Below are positions 43,801-53,895 of a stretch of DNA of 64,000 nucleotides, piece after piece. The notes under the pieces are model-generated. The model had not been told where the DNA came from. It saw nothing but the letters and a program-made list of their open reading frames with translations, and made no database searches. Position 1 is the stretch's first letter. Each line of letters starts with the position of its first letter. Source of the stretch: Lineus longissimus (Eukaryota > Nemertea > Pilidiophora > Heteronemertea > Lineidae); contig NC_088319.1 of NCBI RefSeq assembly GCF_910592395.1, positions 14,074,001 to 14,138,000 on the forward strand. Reading direction: 5' to 3'. A program made the translations under genes and the position numbers.

Positions 43801-45427
43801 GCTGCTATTCATACACTTATAGGGGTCAGGCCGCGTAACCATCGAAATCAAGTTCAATCACATAGACCTACTGTGCAGATGATCACCGGTTGAGGGACAT
43901 CTATACAAAAGACCTATCTTATGTATAATTAGGGGAACGAGTTTAGAATCCCCGATCACACCCCAAAAAAAGGTCATCGGTTGACTAACCAAGCACCACC
44001 GTTCAATGGATTTATAGTTGAATGCGATCAAACTACGTCATTTCCGATCGGGGATTCTAAAGTTTAGCCTAATTAGGTCCTATGTATTACAGACGCGCCT
44101 CAGCCAACTAAATGGTGTCGACACTGTATCTATGGATCCACAACCACCAAGAACTACTCACTAGATCATGTTTGGTGGGAAGGGTAATTCTACTGTCTAA
44201 AATTCCAGCCATACGACTTTACAATACCTTATTGACCGTGGCATAGAGATATTGACCGGCCATGGTCGTATATCGTCTTCTAACAGAATTTTAAAGCCTG
44301 TTCATGAAAATGGAAACAGTGACAGTTTGTCTGCATACAAATCACATGCTTTACATCAATAGACCTGGGTTAGTTCATATCTGATAAATTGTCCATTATA
44401 TGGTGACCAGCAGCTTAGAAAGCACATTGATATATGACCCAGAGTTCATGATAGACATAACAGACAACAGATCATACAAAAGGTGACAATTAGTCATATC
44501 AGGGATTACATAAGAAAAGATATCCAAAATTAAAAGGTATAAATTTTTAACTCAAACATCAGGCGATGGAGCCTGAGACAGTCAAGAAAAGTGACATGAA
44601 ATGTAACGAGAAAATAATTAGCAACAAGGCTTACTGATAATGGCAAAGGGAAAGGATTCTCTCAAAACTTTGGAATAAGTCCAGTAGCTTAAGTCAAACT
44701 TCCTCATTTCGAAACAATTGAGAATTACATAAGCAATTTCAACATACATGATAATCAAATACAGGGTGTTCATGAAAAAACATACTGATTAAGAAAGGGT
44801 TGAAAACCTCATTACGTTCACAAGCGGATGGGAAATTGGATGCTGTCAAGACAACAACAGGATATGAGATCGGAATCAAGATGCTTAGGCGTACTTTATA
44901 CCAGCAGTTGAGTAGATGTCGTATTCATCTGGCCTAACACCTCATAGAATAGGTCTGATCTGGTAGATAGTGCTGCCAACAGCAGATCTGCAGGTATAGG
45001 CAAGTTGAATACTGCCTTCAATCAACTGCGGATCACACATAAAGAGAAGAAGATGATATTTGCATGAGGATACTGCAGAGCCTATGCACATTTTTATGAG
45101 TTTGAAATTAAGGTGCTGTCAGGACATATGATTGAGATGCATAATGGAAGTTGGAATCGGGAAAGGATGCTGTCAAAACATTGGAATGGATGAGTTGCAT
45201 GTGCAATTTAACTAGGATGCTTTTGAGATGATCACTGCATGGTATGGAAATCAAGCTGCTGTCAAAGATAAATGGGATTGGGATCCATATAGATACTGTC
45301 AAATGTACAAGGGTAGGAATCGGGATGCTATGTGATGTTAGGAAATTGATGCAGATTCATAGTAAACAACACATACCCTTGGGAATGCCTCAGAGTTAGT
45401 AGCTGGGTTACAGTACCACGTTGCCAT
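25848..45427 (-). CDS. ARHGEF10: ARHGEF10 / ARHGEF10L-type Rho guanine nucleotide exchange factor
   Basis: Nineteen exons join in frame to 4665 nt (1554 aa): 45427-45377, 42142-41428, 38802-38647, 38311-38031, 37709-37473, 37122-36943, 36733-36617, 35501-35409, 35100-34879, 31921-31678, 30494-30379, 30025-29907, 29620-29526, 29226-29111, 28863-28604, 28481-28330, 28130-27988, 27888-27705, 27031-25848. An acidic, Ser-rich N-terminus precedes a DH domain (from [20 protein letters not shown] to [18 protein letters not shown]). Next come a PH-like region ([14 protein letters not shown]) and a C-terminal WD-like beta-propeller ([32 protein letters not shown]) matching ARHGEF10. The family activates RhoA-type GTPases. 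The last exon carries a Ser/Arg-rich tail. The 17-codon first exon ([17 protein letters not shown]) is the least certain part. One intron has a GC donor, and an alternative first exon starts at 40286. ARHGEF10 and ARHGEF10L cannot be separated here. Confidence 0.93.
27399..27586. mobile_element. MITE, TACAGTRGAACC family, degraded copy 2
   Basis: Lying in the intron before the last ARHGEF10 exon, it contains CCCTAATAGAGAGGTGTCCT, CAAATTGAATGGAAA and CAGAGGTGTCCGCTAAGAAAGGTTCTACAAGTA, the same order as the better-preserved copies. The left terminus is worn (TACGGTAGAG). Confidence 0.5.
30377..30378 (-). other. Non-canonical GC splice donor in the ARHGEF10-type gene
   Basis: On the minus strand exon 11 ends ...TCATATGAG and the intron starts GCGAGTAC. 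The next exon (30025-29907) begins AAACTAAACGAAGAA. Joining at the GC gives KCSYE then KLNEELLQ, aligning with RGSYQNLNQ of human ARHGEF10. Using the GT four bases further on shifts the frame to a stop. The donor bases are 30378-30377. Confidence 0.75.
32490..32915. mobile_element. Foldback element with long internal palindrome and TTAA-adjacent termini (piggyBac-like MITE)
   Basis: The outer ends are TTAACTCTTTCACTGCC (from 32490) and GGCAGTGAAAGAGTTCAA (to about 32915), an inverted repeat next to TTAA on the left and a mutated TTCAA on the right. Inside, about 105 bp at 32511-32618 is almost exactly the reverse complement of 32638-32743, with a 19-bp spacer. CYCTTT termini at TTAA targets are typical of piggyBac. 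The element has no ORF and lies in an ARHGEF10 intron. Confidence 0.7.
33020..33112. repeat. Simple AATCAATT-type repeat
   Basis: An AT-rich stretch with recurring CAATCAAT and CAATTGAATAA words lies inside an ARHGEF10 intron. It is imperfect and without coding potential. Confidence 0.7.
34678..34703 (+). repeat. ATG/GAT trinucleotide microsatellite
   Basis: About eight uninterrupted ATG repeats lie in an ARHGEF10 intron, just before the SINE at 34748. Confidence 0.85.
34748..34855 (+). mobile_element. tRNA-derived SINE, best-preserved copy
   Basis: GGGTGGTGTAGTGGCTTGG is a clear A-box region and TGGTTCAAGCCCC a clear B-box 43 or so bases on, as in a tRNA-derived polymerase III promoter. 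The downstream GCGTGAGACCC matches the copy at 5436. Stem pairing expected of a working tRNA is absent. It lies in an ARHGEF10 intron, antisense to the gene. Confidence 0.65.
35934..36112. repeat. Short inverted-repeat element in an ARHGEF10 intron
   Basis: ATTCTAAAACACCTCA at 35934-35949 is the exact reverse complement of 36097-36112. The piece between includes GAGACAACCAGAAC, and GTTGTCTCACC follows at about 36139. It looks like a small MITE or nested pieces of one; ends and target duplication are unclear. Confidence 0.45.
38396..38556. mobile_element. MITE, TACAGTRGAACC family, copy 3
   Basis: It starts TACAGTAGAACC and contains TTGATAGAGAGG, GATTAGAGAGGTCAAATTG, AATGGAAACCAATTGGGGTC and TATGTCCTTAATAG, in the family order. 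The right terminus is missing or decayed. It lies between exons 3 and 4 of the long ARHGEF10 form. Confidence 0.6.
40010..40286 (-). CDS. ARHGEF10: Alternative first coding exon of the ARHGEF10-type gene (short isoform)
   Basis: An ATG at 40286 opens [14 protein letters not shown], then [20 protein letters not shown], and ends FLNERRSSG at a GT donor in phase 1. Exon 42142-41428 also ends in phase 1, and the next exon (38802) starts in phase 1, so either can feed it but they cannot splice to each other. No pyrimidine-tract acceptor precedes the ATG, so this looks like a separate promoter and first exon. Using it gives 4176 nt (1391 aa), close to the usual ARHGEF10 length. The peptide has two copies of a Y-D-x-x-P phrase (YDNIPS, YDIPPT), which could be phosphotyrosine or SH2/SH3-type docking motifs; that is inference. 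Confidence 0.7.
43318..43480 (+). mobile_element. tRNA-derived SINE with conserved tail
   Basis: CATGCAGTGGAAACATC resembles an A-box region and TCGGGTTAGATTCCCGG a B-box loop with stem. The tail GACCGCATAGGTTTCCTCCTCC is partly shared with 37850-37900 (CTGGTTTCCTCCTACAG). It lies in the first intron of the long ARHGEF10 form. Confidence 0.55.
43927..44077. mobile_element. MITE with AATTAGG...TTTAGAATCCCCGATC inverted ends
   Basis: The left end reads AATTAGGGGAACGAG then TTTAGAATCCCCGATC. The right end GATCGGGGATTCTAAAGTTTAGCCTAATTAGG is its imperfect reverse complement. The interior of about 90 bp is non-coding. Confidence 0.65.
44825..45330. repeat. Degenerate local repeat around GGATGCTGTCAA
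   Basis: The words GGATGCTGTCAA, AAGGTGCTGTCA, AAGCTGCTGTCAAA and AATCGGGATGCT recur five or more times over 500 bp at irregular spacing, often next to GGAATCGGGA-like words. It looks like an eroded minisatellite. Confidence 0.4.
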
Positions 45428-47531
45428 TTATTGATAACACTGCAACCTTTGAAAACAACCAATAAAATACAAAACATAAATCCAAAAATAACAGTCACAT
45501 TGATTCACTGAAGGTTAGTTCTGAAGTATTCTTCTCTCCAAAAACCGTTGGTACCGTTTATTGCTATCTGTACATATTTATGAAATCTTGGTGCAGGTAC
45601 CACAAGAGATACAAAGATGGAGGTGGTAAGAATCAAAATGTAGCTGATAACCTAAGCTATGAACATGTTGATAACTCAATACGACCCAAATGCAACTTAC
45701 AACTACCCATTTTGGTGTGATGGGTCACATTGTCAACACCGCTATCGATCATTACCTACCTATTGGACCCCACTATTTCCTACCTAATCCCACAATTTCA
45801 TCCGACAATCCAAAATGTTATAGACACTCACCCCTCACAAATATTAATTGGATATCCCAGCTCTGTGATACTAAAATGATGCAAATTAACAGTGAAATTA
45901 TGAGAACAATATTTAGCCTTTTCAACTCTAATATTTATACCACAAGAAGCTAAGGCCTCATGTTTGAAATATTTGCTGTACAGACATGGAATCATCAATT
46001 CACAAACTCATGAAGAAGGGCCAGGAGAAATGAAACAAAATGGAGACAAGTTAGATCTAATGCAAGGATAGTCCTGTACTTATTGTTGGGAAACGATGTC
46101 TTTTTTTCTAAAGAATAACAGCTAATGAAAGTCTAGCATGTTTCAGCTAAAACTATAAAGGACTAATCACCGGTGCACAAAAAGTTAAAAACATTTGGCC
46201 TGAACTACATACGGGATATAATTATATAATTTCCTGACCTGTGTACTTATGGATGTACCCAACAAGGAACCAGGCTATGGTACTTGCCAGTAACTAGGAA
46301 ATCTAAATTGACATTCTTTTAATATGACAAACTACATATTGCTGTACATTATGCTTGGGATCAGTACGCAATATATAATACATTGTGAACAGACCAATCA
46401 GGCTGAACACAGATCCATTAATAAGTGGTTTCAGCACAAGGATACAGAAGGAAAAGTATGTCCATTTAAGGGATTTTCATAGAATTTTCCAGGAAATATT
46501 TGCTATGACCCACTTTTTCCTCAGAAGAAAAATTCTATGGAGATCTCTCATGATATAGGCCTATCTATCATGTTATTGCTTACATAATCATAACTACCTC
46601 GGAACAAATACTTCAATATGGAACAAGCAGAAACAGATAGATTGCATTGGCAATATTGGTTTGCTGTGCCAACAGACATATGGCCGTGGTCAGGGGTCCG
46701 AGTCATTTCACTTTCAGTTTCAACAAAAGCATGCTCATCTTATCGCAATGAATGGCCATGATATGGCCATGGGCCTGGGCCCAGAGCTAGTGGAGAAGTT
46801 TGAAATGTCCGGCAGATAGAAACAAAGGATTCTACTATGGCTATGCCCTTTAATTTCTGAGCTATTACTGGTCATGGCCTCTATAGAACCAAATATCACA
46901 AACCCTCAGAATATGATAGGACCGGACACTTTTTAGGGGGATATGTTTTACTTCCACACCTCCGACTCTGTGTACTCACTACTAGTACTACATGTACTAT
47001 ACTGTTCACAGACCACTGAATCAATGTAAGGGGTCAAATCGTTGTAAAAAGGGTTCAGGTAGAAGAGAGAGCAAGAAATCCAAGATGGAGCAAGAAATCC
47101 AAAGAAGTGGTCCAAAAGAGACCGACCTCTGGCTCTGCGGATTCCTTCTCTTTATTCTTCCTTACCTATCAATCATGGACATTTTACAATCTTTGAACCC
47201 CTTACAAGTTACTGACCCTCGATTCAGTGGCCTGTGGTACTGTTAGTGTTGTGCTGTTAGTGCACTTATCGTGCTTAAAATACTATACATGCTATAGACC
47301 GTCTAGTATAAGAAAGTATGAAAGTAGGCCTAGTTTCTGCCTTTTTGTTTCAAAGGATATCATCAATAGGGTCTTAACCTCCCATAGGGGTATAGGTCGA
47401 GTATTGTAAGGCATGGCAACAGTTCTTCTCACAACTCACCAAATGTTTCAACACTTTCAGCCACTCTCGGGGATCTGGATTTACTTTGAAATAGTTTTTT
47501 TTTAGATTTTTAGATTTTTCTCTCAACCAAG
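45428..47531. other. Spacer upstream of the ARHGEF10 long form
   Basis: This is likely promoter and 5' UTR territory for the long ARHGEF10 transcript, plus the 3' end of the small minus-strand gene. I found no coding exon with splice support. Confidence 0.4.
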
Positions 47532-47849
47532 TCAACAAATGCCATCGCCATTTTGGCCAAGAAAGTCACATGATCTCGTAACAACTTCCGGCCCCACAAG
47601 ATGCCCAACCTCCGGTGTAAACACTGGCACGTGTTCAAAAATATTGTGAAATATTCTCACCATACCAGTTTCAACCGGCTTCTGCATCTTCAAACCAGCC
47701 GAATGCCGTTTCAATTCATTGGATAAATTGTTTGTCGCATGATAGTAAGGTATGTACATTTTATGCTGGGGGTAAAGATAGAAATTTTCATCAAATAAGG
47801 CATCATTTCTTGGCGTTTCGTTGACGTTTGTGGAATTCTGGTGGTGCAT
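47532..47849 (-). CDS. Small unrecognised protein, 105 aa
   Basis: The ATG at 47849 begins MHHQNSTNVNETPRNDAL and the frame runs 105 codons to a stop at 47532. The middle (FYLYPQHKMYIPYYHATNN and ELKRHSAGLKMQKPVETG) and the aromatic IFHNIFEHVPVFTPEVG look like real protein rather than chance ORF. There is no signal peptide or membrane helix. A good 3' splice site (TGTACAATGCAG) lies two bases before the ATG, and a GTGAGT donor lies near 48003. This suggests a 5' UTR exon and short intron, with the start only 276 bp from the RANGRF start on the other strand. Short, tyrosine-rich proteins of this kind include many cilium or sperm axoneme proteins, but I cannot assign it to a family. Confidence 0.5.
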   Translation of the reverse strand: MHHQNSTNVNETPRNDALFDENFYLYPQHKMYIPYYHATNNLSNELKRHSAGLKMQKPVETGMVRIFHNIFEHVPVFTPEVGHLVGPEVVTRSCDFLGQNGDGIC

Positions 47850-48125
47850 TGCTGCATTGTACAGGGTGCCCAATAAAAGATGTTGTCCCCTTCTCAGGAT
47901 TGTCCAAAGGATGTTTATCATGTTTGATTCCGGGAATTGCCAGAATCATGAGAATGATGAAAGTTGTAGAATTATATGAATATTTGCCAAACACTCACTC
48001 TGACTGTGTAATCAATCATTCATGAGATGGCGTACGGTATTCTAATGTCGTGACTTTCATTCGCGGGACCTGTTTCATTTTTACAGAGTTTGGTCTACAA
48101 TACAACCTTACCTTGAGCTGAAATC
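47850..48125. promoter_or_regulatory. Compact bidirectional promoter of RANGRF and the small minus-strand gene
   Basis: Only 276 bp separate two start codons pointing apart. The segment contains a possible minus-strand 5' UTR intron (about 48002-47852) and the RANGRF 5' UTR. No TATA box is evident. Promoter function is inferred from orientation. Confidence 0.45.
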
Positions 48126-49776
48126 ATGAAGCGTAACTTGTTTGGTGGAGCAATGACCATCTTCCTTCCAGAAGATGTACTGGATGCCAGGTTAGTTTGA
48201 GCAGAGACGACATCTGTAGAAAGAACACCAAGTTTATTGATTCACTAACATTCTTGTGTAATGACATATTTCTGCTTTCATTTAGTAATCGATAAAAAAA
48301 TTTGAATTACATAGTGTTTTGTTATGCATTATATGAAGCTTTTCTTTCATGATCTTCTTTTCATTTAGCAAAGTCAGACAAATTCCTGACAACCAAGAAG
48401 TGTTCACGCATTCCAAAACAGACCAGAGTATGATCATCGAGATTCTCGAATATGTGAATGAACCGGATCAGATGGCTATCAGGTAATTATTGATAATGAT
48501 GATAATACCATGAACTTGTTTGAACTCCACCCCAGGTGTAAATAGTAGCACTGCAATGCTTGTGCCCTCTGGTCATAATGACGATGTCTGCATGGCCATT
48601 CATGGTTTGAGATCAGATGCTGCCTCATATGAAGACGCACCATTCAATTGAATTCACACACCCTCTTATTGCCTGAAGAAAGACCATTAAGTGGGTTAAG
48701 TATCTAACACAAAATTGTGTATACTTCCTTCTACTCCTTTTCAGAACACATTATGGGGATATTGCTGGTTGTAATGATGCTGCTACAGATGAAGACACTC
48801 AGATACTTCATGTTGAACAGATTCCTAAAGACCAAGTTGGTATGTCCCAGTAAGTTTTGAACAACATTGACTGCATGCCATAACATATGCTTACTGCAGC
48901 CATACTTAGGAATTCTTCAGACCTTTCAGTTCCTCTATGAGTCTGTTTATGATCCTGATGTGTTGTTTTCCTTCCTTTTTTTGTTTTTTTTAGGCAGGAA
49001 TGACCAGTCAAACATAATTGGGCCCATCATGGCCATTTGCGACCTTAAATTTCCTCAAAAGTTTCAGGGTCATTTTAAGTGCTCACCCCGACTACACTAT
49101 TGAAAAGCAGTGTGGTTCCAATCTACTTACTCTTTAATGTTACAGATGCCAAAGTGCTTGGTTCATTGCTGGAAAACAGAAGGTTGCAAAGTTCCATGAA
49201 TCTGTCAAAAATGAGGTCAACATTCACATGGCGGTCTTCCGACTTCAGCAGTATGATTCTGACATATTGATCACCTTCAATGACCCAGTGGCAATCAAGT
49301 AAGTACAGGAGAACCTCTCCATAAAAGACTCCCTTTCGACTGAAAATGCTGTGCTTAATTAGAGAGGTGTCTAGATCACAGAGGTCAGATAGCCCAGTAA
49401 TAGCCCTTTCGGCAAAAACTCTAACTCCTTAATAGAGAGGGTGTCCCGTCCAATGGAAGTGGTTGGAAAGTTTATTCTTAAGATTTTAATCTCAGGTCAA
49501 ATTAGTTACTAGCTATGAATCAAGCTATGTCATTCATATGATCTTCACTTCTTTAGCAGAGAGATGTTATAGAGTGGGAGCTGAATGGTGCCCAGACTCT
49601 GATCATTATGATGTGTTTTCATTAAAAAAAATGATAGCTTTGGACCTATTTCAATTTTCAGCCCTGATAGCAGCAGTCACGGAGCTATTCCGGTCTCAAC
49701 ACAGCCATGGTCTATAGAACAGTTCAGGAATTCGGTTATGTCGCTGGAAATAGTCAATGAAGAATTGTTTGGATGA
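48126..49776 (+). CDS. RANGRF: Ran guanine nucleotide release factor (MOG1)
   Basis: Five exons, 48126-48190, 48369-48482, 48745-48849, 49146-49298 and 49662-49776, join in frame to 552 nt (183 aa), the usual MOG1 length. The N-terminal LFGGAMTIFLPEDVLDAS and VRQIPDNQEVFTHSKTDQS match the Mog1 domain start (LFGGAF...LRPVPDNQEVFxHPVTDQS). CQSAWFIAGKQKVAKFHES, FRLQQYDSDILITFNDP and PWSIEQFRNSVMSLEI match the rest. MOG1 binds Ran and promotes GTP release in the nucleus; the vertebrate protein also aids trafficking of the cardiac sodium channel. The conserved acidic and aromatic residues around PDNQEVF and the Q-S-hydrophobic-I-E-I-L-E segment are intact. An AATAAA lies near 50369, about 600 bp after the stop. 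Confidence 0.95.
49306..49455. mobile_element. MITE, TACAGTRGAACC family, copy 4
   Basis: Starting TACAGGAGAACCTCTCC, it includes TTAATTAGAGAGGTGTC, CACAGAGGTCAGAT and CCTTAATAGAGAGGGTGTCC. The order matches the other copies but the right end is worn. It lies in the last intron of RANGRF. Confidence 0.55.
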
Positions 49777-50367
49777 AGATTGCGAATGGACTTTAAGAAC
49801 GCTCATCCAGCTTTAAAATATTGAGTTCCGGCTCTTCTGTGCATGGAAGGGTCTTCTACTTTAGTTTATCCTTTCTGTAAACTTTGAAGCTTGGCAGGAC
49901 TGAGGACTTGACTAAAATGGTCAATATATTTAGAGCCAAGACACTACAATTTACAAGAATTGTATCTGTGCTCTCAACTTGTAATAAGTCTGGCCTGAGA
50001 AAGACTACCTCCCTGAGGCTTACGATGTGTATGCCGGTGTGTGACATCTCGATCCATCACAGGTTTAGAACTTGAACTGGTGCATGAAGATTCCATTATT
50101 TATGTGTGTTATTGTGGTGTGGTTACTATTAAACAAGGGACATTGAATACCTCTATGAGGTTGGATTATTTCATCTAAAGCCGAATGCTGATAAAAATTC
50201 ATGAATTTTGAATAATCATAACTTCAATGAAGTTCAAGTTGAATACTCCTGGTTGATGTATGTTTCTGATATTTTTTTAACAGTGTAACACTTTTTGGTT
50301 GCCACACTCTCTTGGAGAAATGTGCTATTTTTCAAGCTTTCATGTACATTGTATTCATTGTAAGACA

Positions 50368-50373
50368 ATAAAG
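50368..50373 (+). terminator. Candidate polyadenylation signal of RANGRF
   Basis: AATAAA occurs in the context GACAATAAAGGAATG, about 600 bases after the RANGRF stop and just before the minisatellite begins. Position is to within a base or two. Confidence 0.55.
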
Positions 50374-50439
50374 GAATGTCATTAAGTTTTACTATTTGGT
50401 TGTTCTTTCAGTGAAATCAAACCGCTACCCCTTTCATCG

Positions 50440-52812
50440 ATCACAATGATATGATGTCTCGCCAGTCCCTGTCACAACGATGTGATGTCTAACCAGTCCC
50501 TGTCACAACGATGTGATGTCTCACCAGTCCCTGTCACAATGATATGATGTCTCGCCAGTCCCTGTCACAACGATGTGATGTCTAACCAGTCCCTGTCACA
50601 ATGATGTGATGTCTCACCAGTCCCTGTCACAATGATGTGATGTCTCACCAGTCCCTGTCACAATGATGTGGTGTCTAACCAGTCCCTGTCACAATGATGT
50701 GATGTATCACCAGTCCCTGTCACAATGATATGATGTCTCACCAGTCCCTGTCACAATGATGTGGTGTCTCACCAGTCCCTGTCACAATGATGTGGTGTCT
50801 CACCAGTCCCTGTCACAATGATATGATGTCTCATCAGTCCCTGTCACAATGATGAGGTGTCTCACCAGTCCCTGTCACAATGATGTGGTGTCTCACCAGT
50901 CCCTGTCACAATGATGTGGTGTCTCACCAGTCCCTGTCACAATGATGAGGTGTCTCACCAGTCCCTGTCACAATGATGTGGTGTCTCACCAGTCCCTGTC
51001 ACAATGATGTGGTGTCTCACCAGTCCCTGTCACAATGATGTGGTGTCTCACCAGTCCCTGTCACAATGATGTGGTGTCTCACCAGTCCCTGTCACAATGA
51101 TGTGGTGTCTCACCAGTCCCTGTCACAATGATGTGGTGTCTCACCAGTCCCTGTCACAATGATGTGGTGTCTCACCAGTCCCTGTCACAATGATGTGGTG
51201 TCTCAGCAGTCCCTGTCACAATGATGTGGTGTCTCACCAGTCCCTGTCACAATGATGTGGTGTCTCACCAGTCCCTGTCACAATGATGTGGTGTCTCACC
51301 AGTCCCTTTCACAATGATGTGGTGTCTCACCAGTCCCTGTCACAATGATGTGATGTATCACTAGTCCCTGTCACAATGATATGGTGTCTCACCAGTCCCT
51401 GTCACAATGATGTGGTGTCTCACCAGTCCCTGTCACAATGATGTGGTGTCTCACCAGTCCCTGTCACAATGATGTGGTGTCTCACCAGTCCCTGTCACAA
51501 TGATGTGGTGTCTCACCAGTCCCTGTCACAATGATGTGGTGTCTCACCAGTCCCTGTCACAATGATGTGGTGTCTCACCAGTCCCTGTCACAATGATGTG
51601 GTGTCTCACCAGTCCCTGTCACAATGATGAGGTGTCTCACCAGTCCCTGTCACAATGATGTGGTGTCTCACCAGTCCCTGTCACAATGATGTGGTGTCTC
51701 ACCAGTCCCTGTCACAATGATGTGGTGTCTCACCAGTCCCTGTCACAATGATGTGGTGTCTCACCAGTCCCTGTCACAATGATGTGGTGTCTCACCAGTC
51801 CCTGTCACAATGATGTGATGTATCACCAGTCCCTGTCACAATGATATGGTGTCTCACCAGTCCCTGTCACAATGATGTGGTGTCTCACCAGTCCCTGTCA
51901 CAATGATGTGATGTATCACCAGTCCCTGTCACAATGATATGGTGTCTCACCAGTCCCTGTCACAATGATGTGGTGTCTCACCAGTCCCTGTCACAATGAT
52001 GTGATGTATCACCAGTCCCTGTCACAATGATATGGTGTCTCACCAGTCCCTGTCACAATGATGTGGTGTCTCACCAGTCCCTGTCACAATGATATGATGT
52101 CTCATCAGTCCCTGTCACAATGATTTGGTGTCTCACCAGTCCCTGTCACAATGATGTGGTGTCTCACCAGTCCCTGTCACAATGATGTGGTGTCTCACCA
52201 GTCCCTGTCACAATGATGTGGTGTCTCACCAGTCCCTGTCACAATGATGTGGTGTCTCACCAGTCCCTGTCACAATGATGTGATGTATCACCAGTCCCTG
52301 TCACAATGATATGGTGTCTCACCAGTCCCTGTCACAATGATGTGGTGTCTCACCAGTCCCTGTCACAATGATGTGGTGTCTCACCAGTCCCTGTCACAAT
52401 GATGAGGTGTCTCACCAGTCCCTGTCACAATGATGTGGTGTCTCACCAGTCCCTGTCACAATGATATGATGTCTCATCAGTCCCTGTCACAATGATGTGG
52501 TGTCTCACCAGTCCCTGTCACAATGATGTGGTGTCTCACCAGTCCCTGTCACAATGATGTGGTGTCTCACCAGTCCCTGTCACAATGATGTGGTGTCTCA
52601 CCAGTCCCTGTCACAATGATGTGGTGTCTCACCATCCCCAGTCACAATGATATGATGTCTCACCGTCCCCACTCATAATGATATGATGTTTCACCAACCG
52701 TCCCCAATCACAATGATATGATGTCTCACCGTCCCCAGTCACAATGATATGATATCTCATCAGTCCCTGTCACAATGATGTAGCGTCTCACTAGTCCCTA
52801 TCATAACGATAT
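50440..52812. repeat. 31-bp minisatellite, about 76 head-to-tail copies
   Basis: The unit reads GTCCCTGTCACAATGATGTG then GTGTCTCACCA, exactly 31 bp, repeated almost without interruption. Variants are few: GATATGATGTCTC, GATGTGATGTATC, GATGAGGTGTC and AACGATGTG. Copies at the edges are more diverged (for example CACCGTCCCCAGTC near 52640-52740), while the middle is nearly uniform, a sign of recent homogenisation. A trimer of variants repeats at 93-bp spacing near 51812, 51905 and 51998. Each unit holds a small dyad, TGGTG-TCT-CACCA. Since 31 is not a multiple of three the array is not coding. True copy number may differ from this assembly. Confidence 0.95.
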
Positions 52813-53895
52813 GGACAAGTCTCATTGTATATTCATACTCAATATAATATCTGAAGGACTATCCCTTGGAATCTTGGAGATGGGCTCAAGGGATGGGCTA
52901 TTTTTATTGTTATTTCTGTAGGTATGTTGCAGGCAGCATAACTCAAATATCTAATATCTAAATAACAAGGGAAAAGAAACGCATTATGAAATAAAAATAT
53001 AAAGAAAAAAAGAAAAAGAAAAATGTTGTCCACAACCGGATTGGAACTCGCGACCTTTGGATCGAACATCGTATTCTGGCATTTCTGTCGAGCGCTCTCC
53101 CAACTGCTCTGAAATTTCTAAGACTTCTGACGTCATGTATTTGTTGAAATCTGATTGGCTGAAAGTCCCTGTACAAATGTACACTATAGTGCCCCAAAGG
53201 ATCAGGAAAAAAATTTGCCAGCCGCTCATGTAATAACCTCGACAAATTACGTGTATAAAAAATACCATCCTCATCAATAGCAACAAAATTAAAGCATCGC
53301 CGCGCCCAGTAGGATGCCCCAGTAATGGTTCAGAATTAGGCAGTGGTGCGATACATATACCCTTATTATCTGAAGAAGGCCGATTAGTATAAGTACATGT
53401 ACATACTGTATCGATGCCACACGCCAGTTGAGGGACGCCCTTTTTTACATGCAATAACTTGTATTTGATTGTTGTCGACGAGCCTCAACCGGCTAAATTT
53501 CGTCGACCCAGTATATATATACACTTGCTTTTCACTGAGGGGCATAATCTGTTTTCTTTTGGAGTTTACACATGCTACCGTCCGAGTTGTTCACAATGTC
53601 AAACGTCATTTACAAAAAAAACGCATAGAGATCAGAGAACACCCGTAAACGTGTTAAGAAAAGCCCAAAGTTAGGTTTCGAAGGAATGCCACAGCGGAAT
53701 TGTATGCAGTTGGAGTAAAGGGAGGGAACCCTCTTTGATAGTGAGAAATATTGATATAAGGGCTTTAATTAACCTTCAGGAGTTCATTTTTCTTTTGTGA
53801 ATACAGGCACTGCATGCTTCCAAGGGACAAGATTGAAACGATTGCCAATAAAGGAACCGCCGAAGAGAGATCGCATCTCCGGATCGGACTGCACA
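52813..53895. other. Spacer and 5' UTR upstream of the sulfotransferase gene
   Basis: The stretch holds the SINE above and, at 53806, a good 3' splice site (CTTTTGTGAATACAG) that probably joins an upstream 5' UTR exon, not located, to the first coding exon. No protein exon was recognised. Confidence 0.4.
53025..53115 (-). mobile_element. tRNA-derived SINE
   Basis: On the minus strand, GAGCAGTTGGGAGAGCGCTC looks like a tRNA D-arm region, and CGCGAGTTCCAATCCGG lies where a B-box would be, with GTTCGATCC shortly before it. It lies between the minisatellite and the sulfotransferase gene. The anticodon arm does not fold convincingly, so it is a SINE or tRNA pseudogene. Confidence 0.5.

Noticed and set aside
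50440-52812. Regular short repeats that could suggest a CRISPR array
   Set aside because: The 31-bp units follow each other directly with no unique spacers, in an animal genome with no cas genes. It is a minisatellite.
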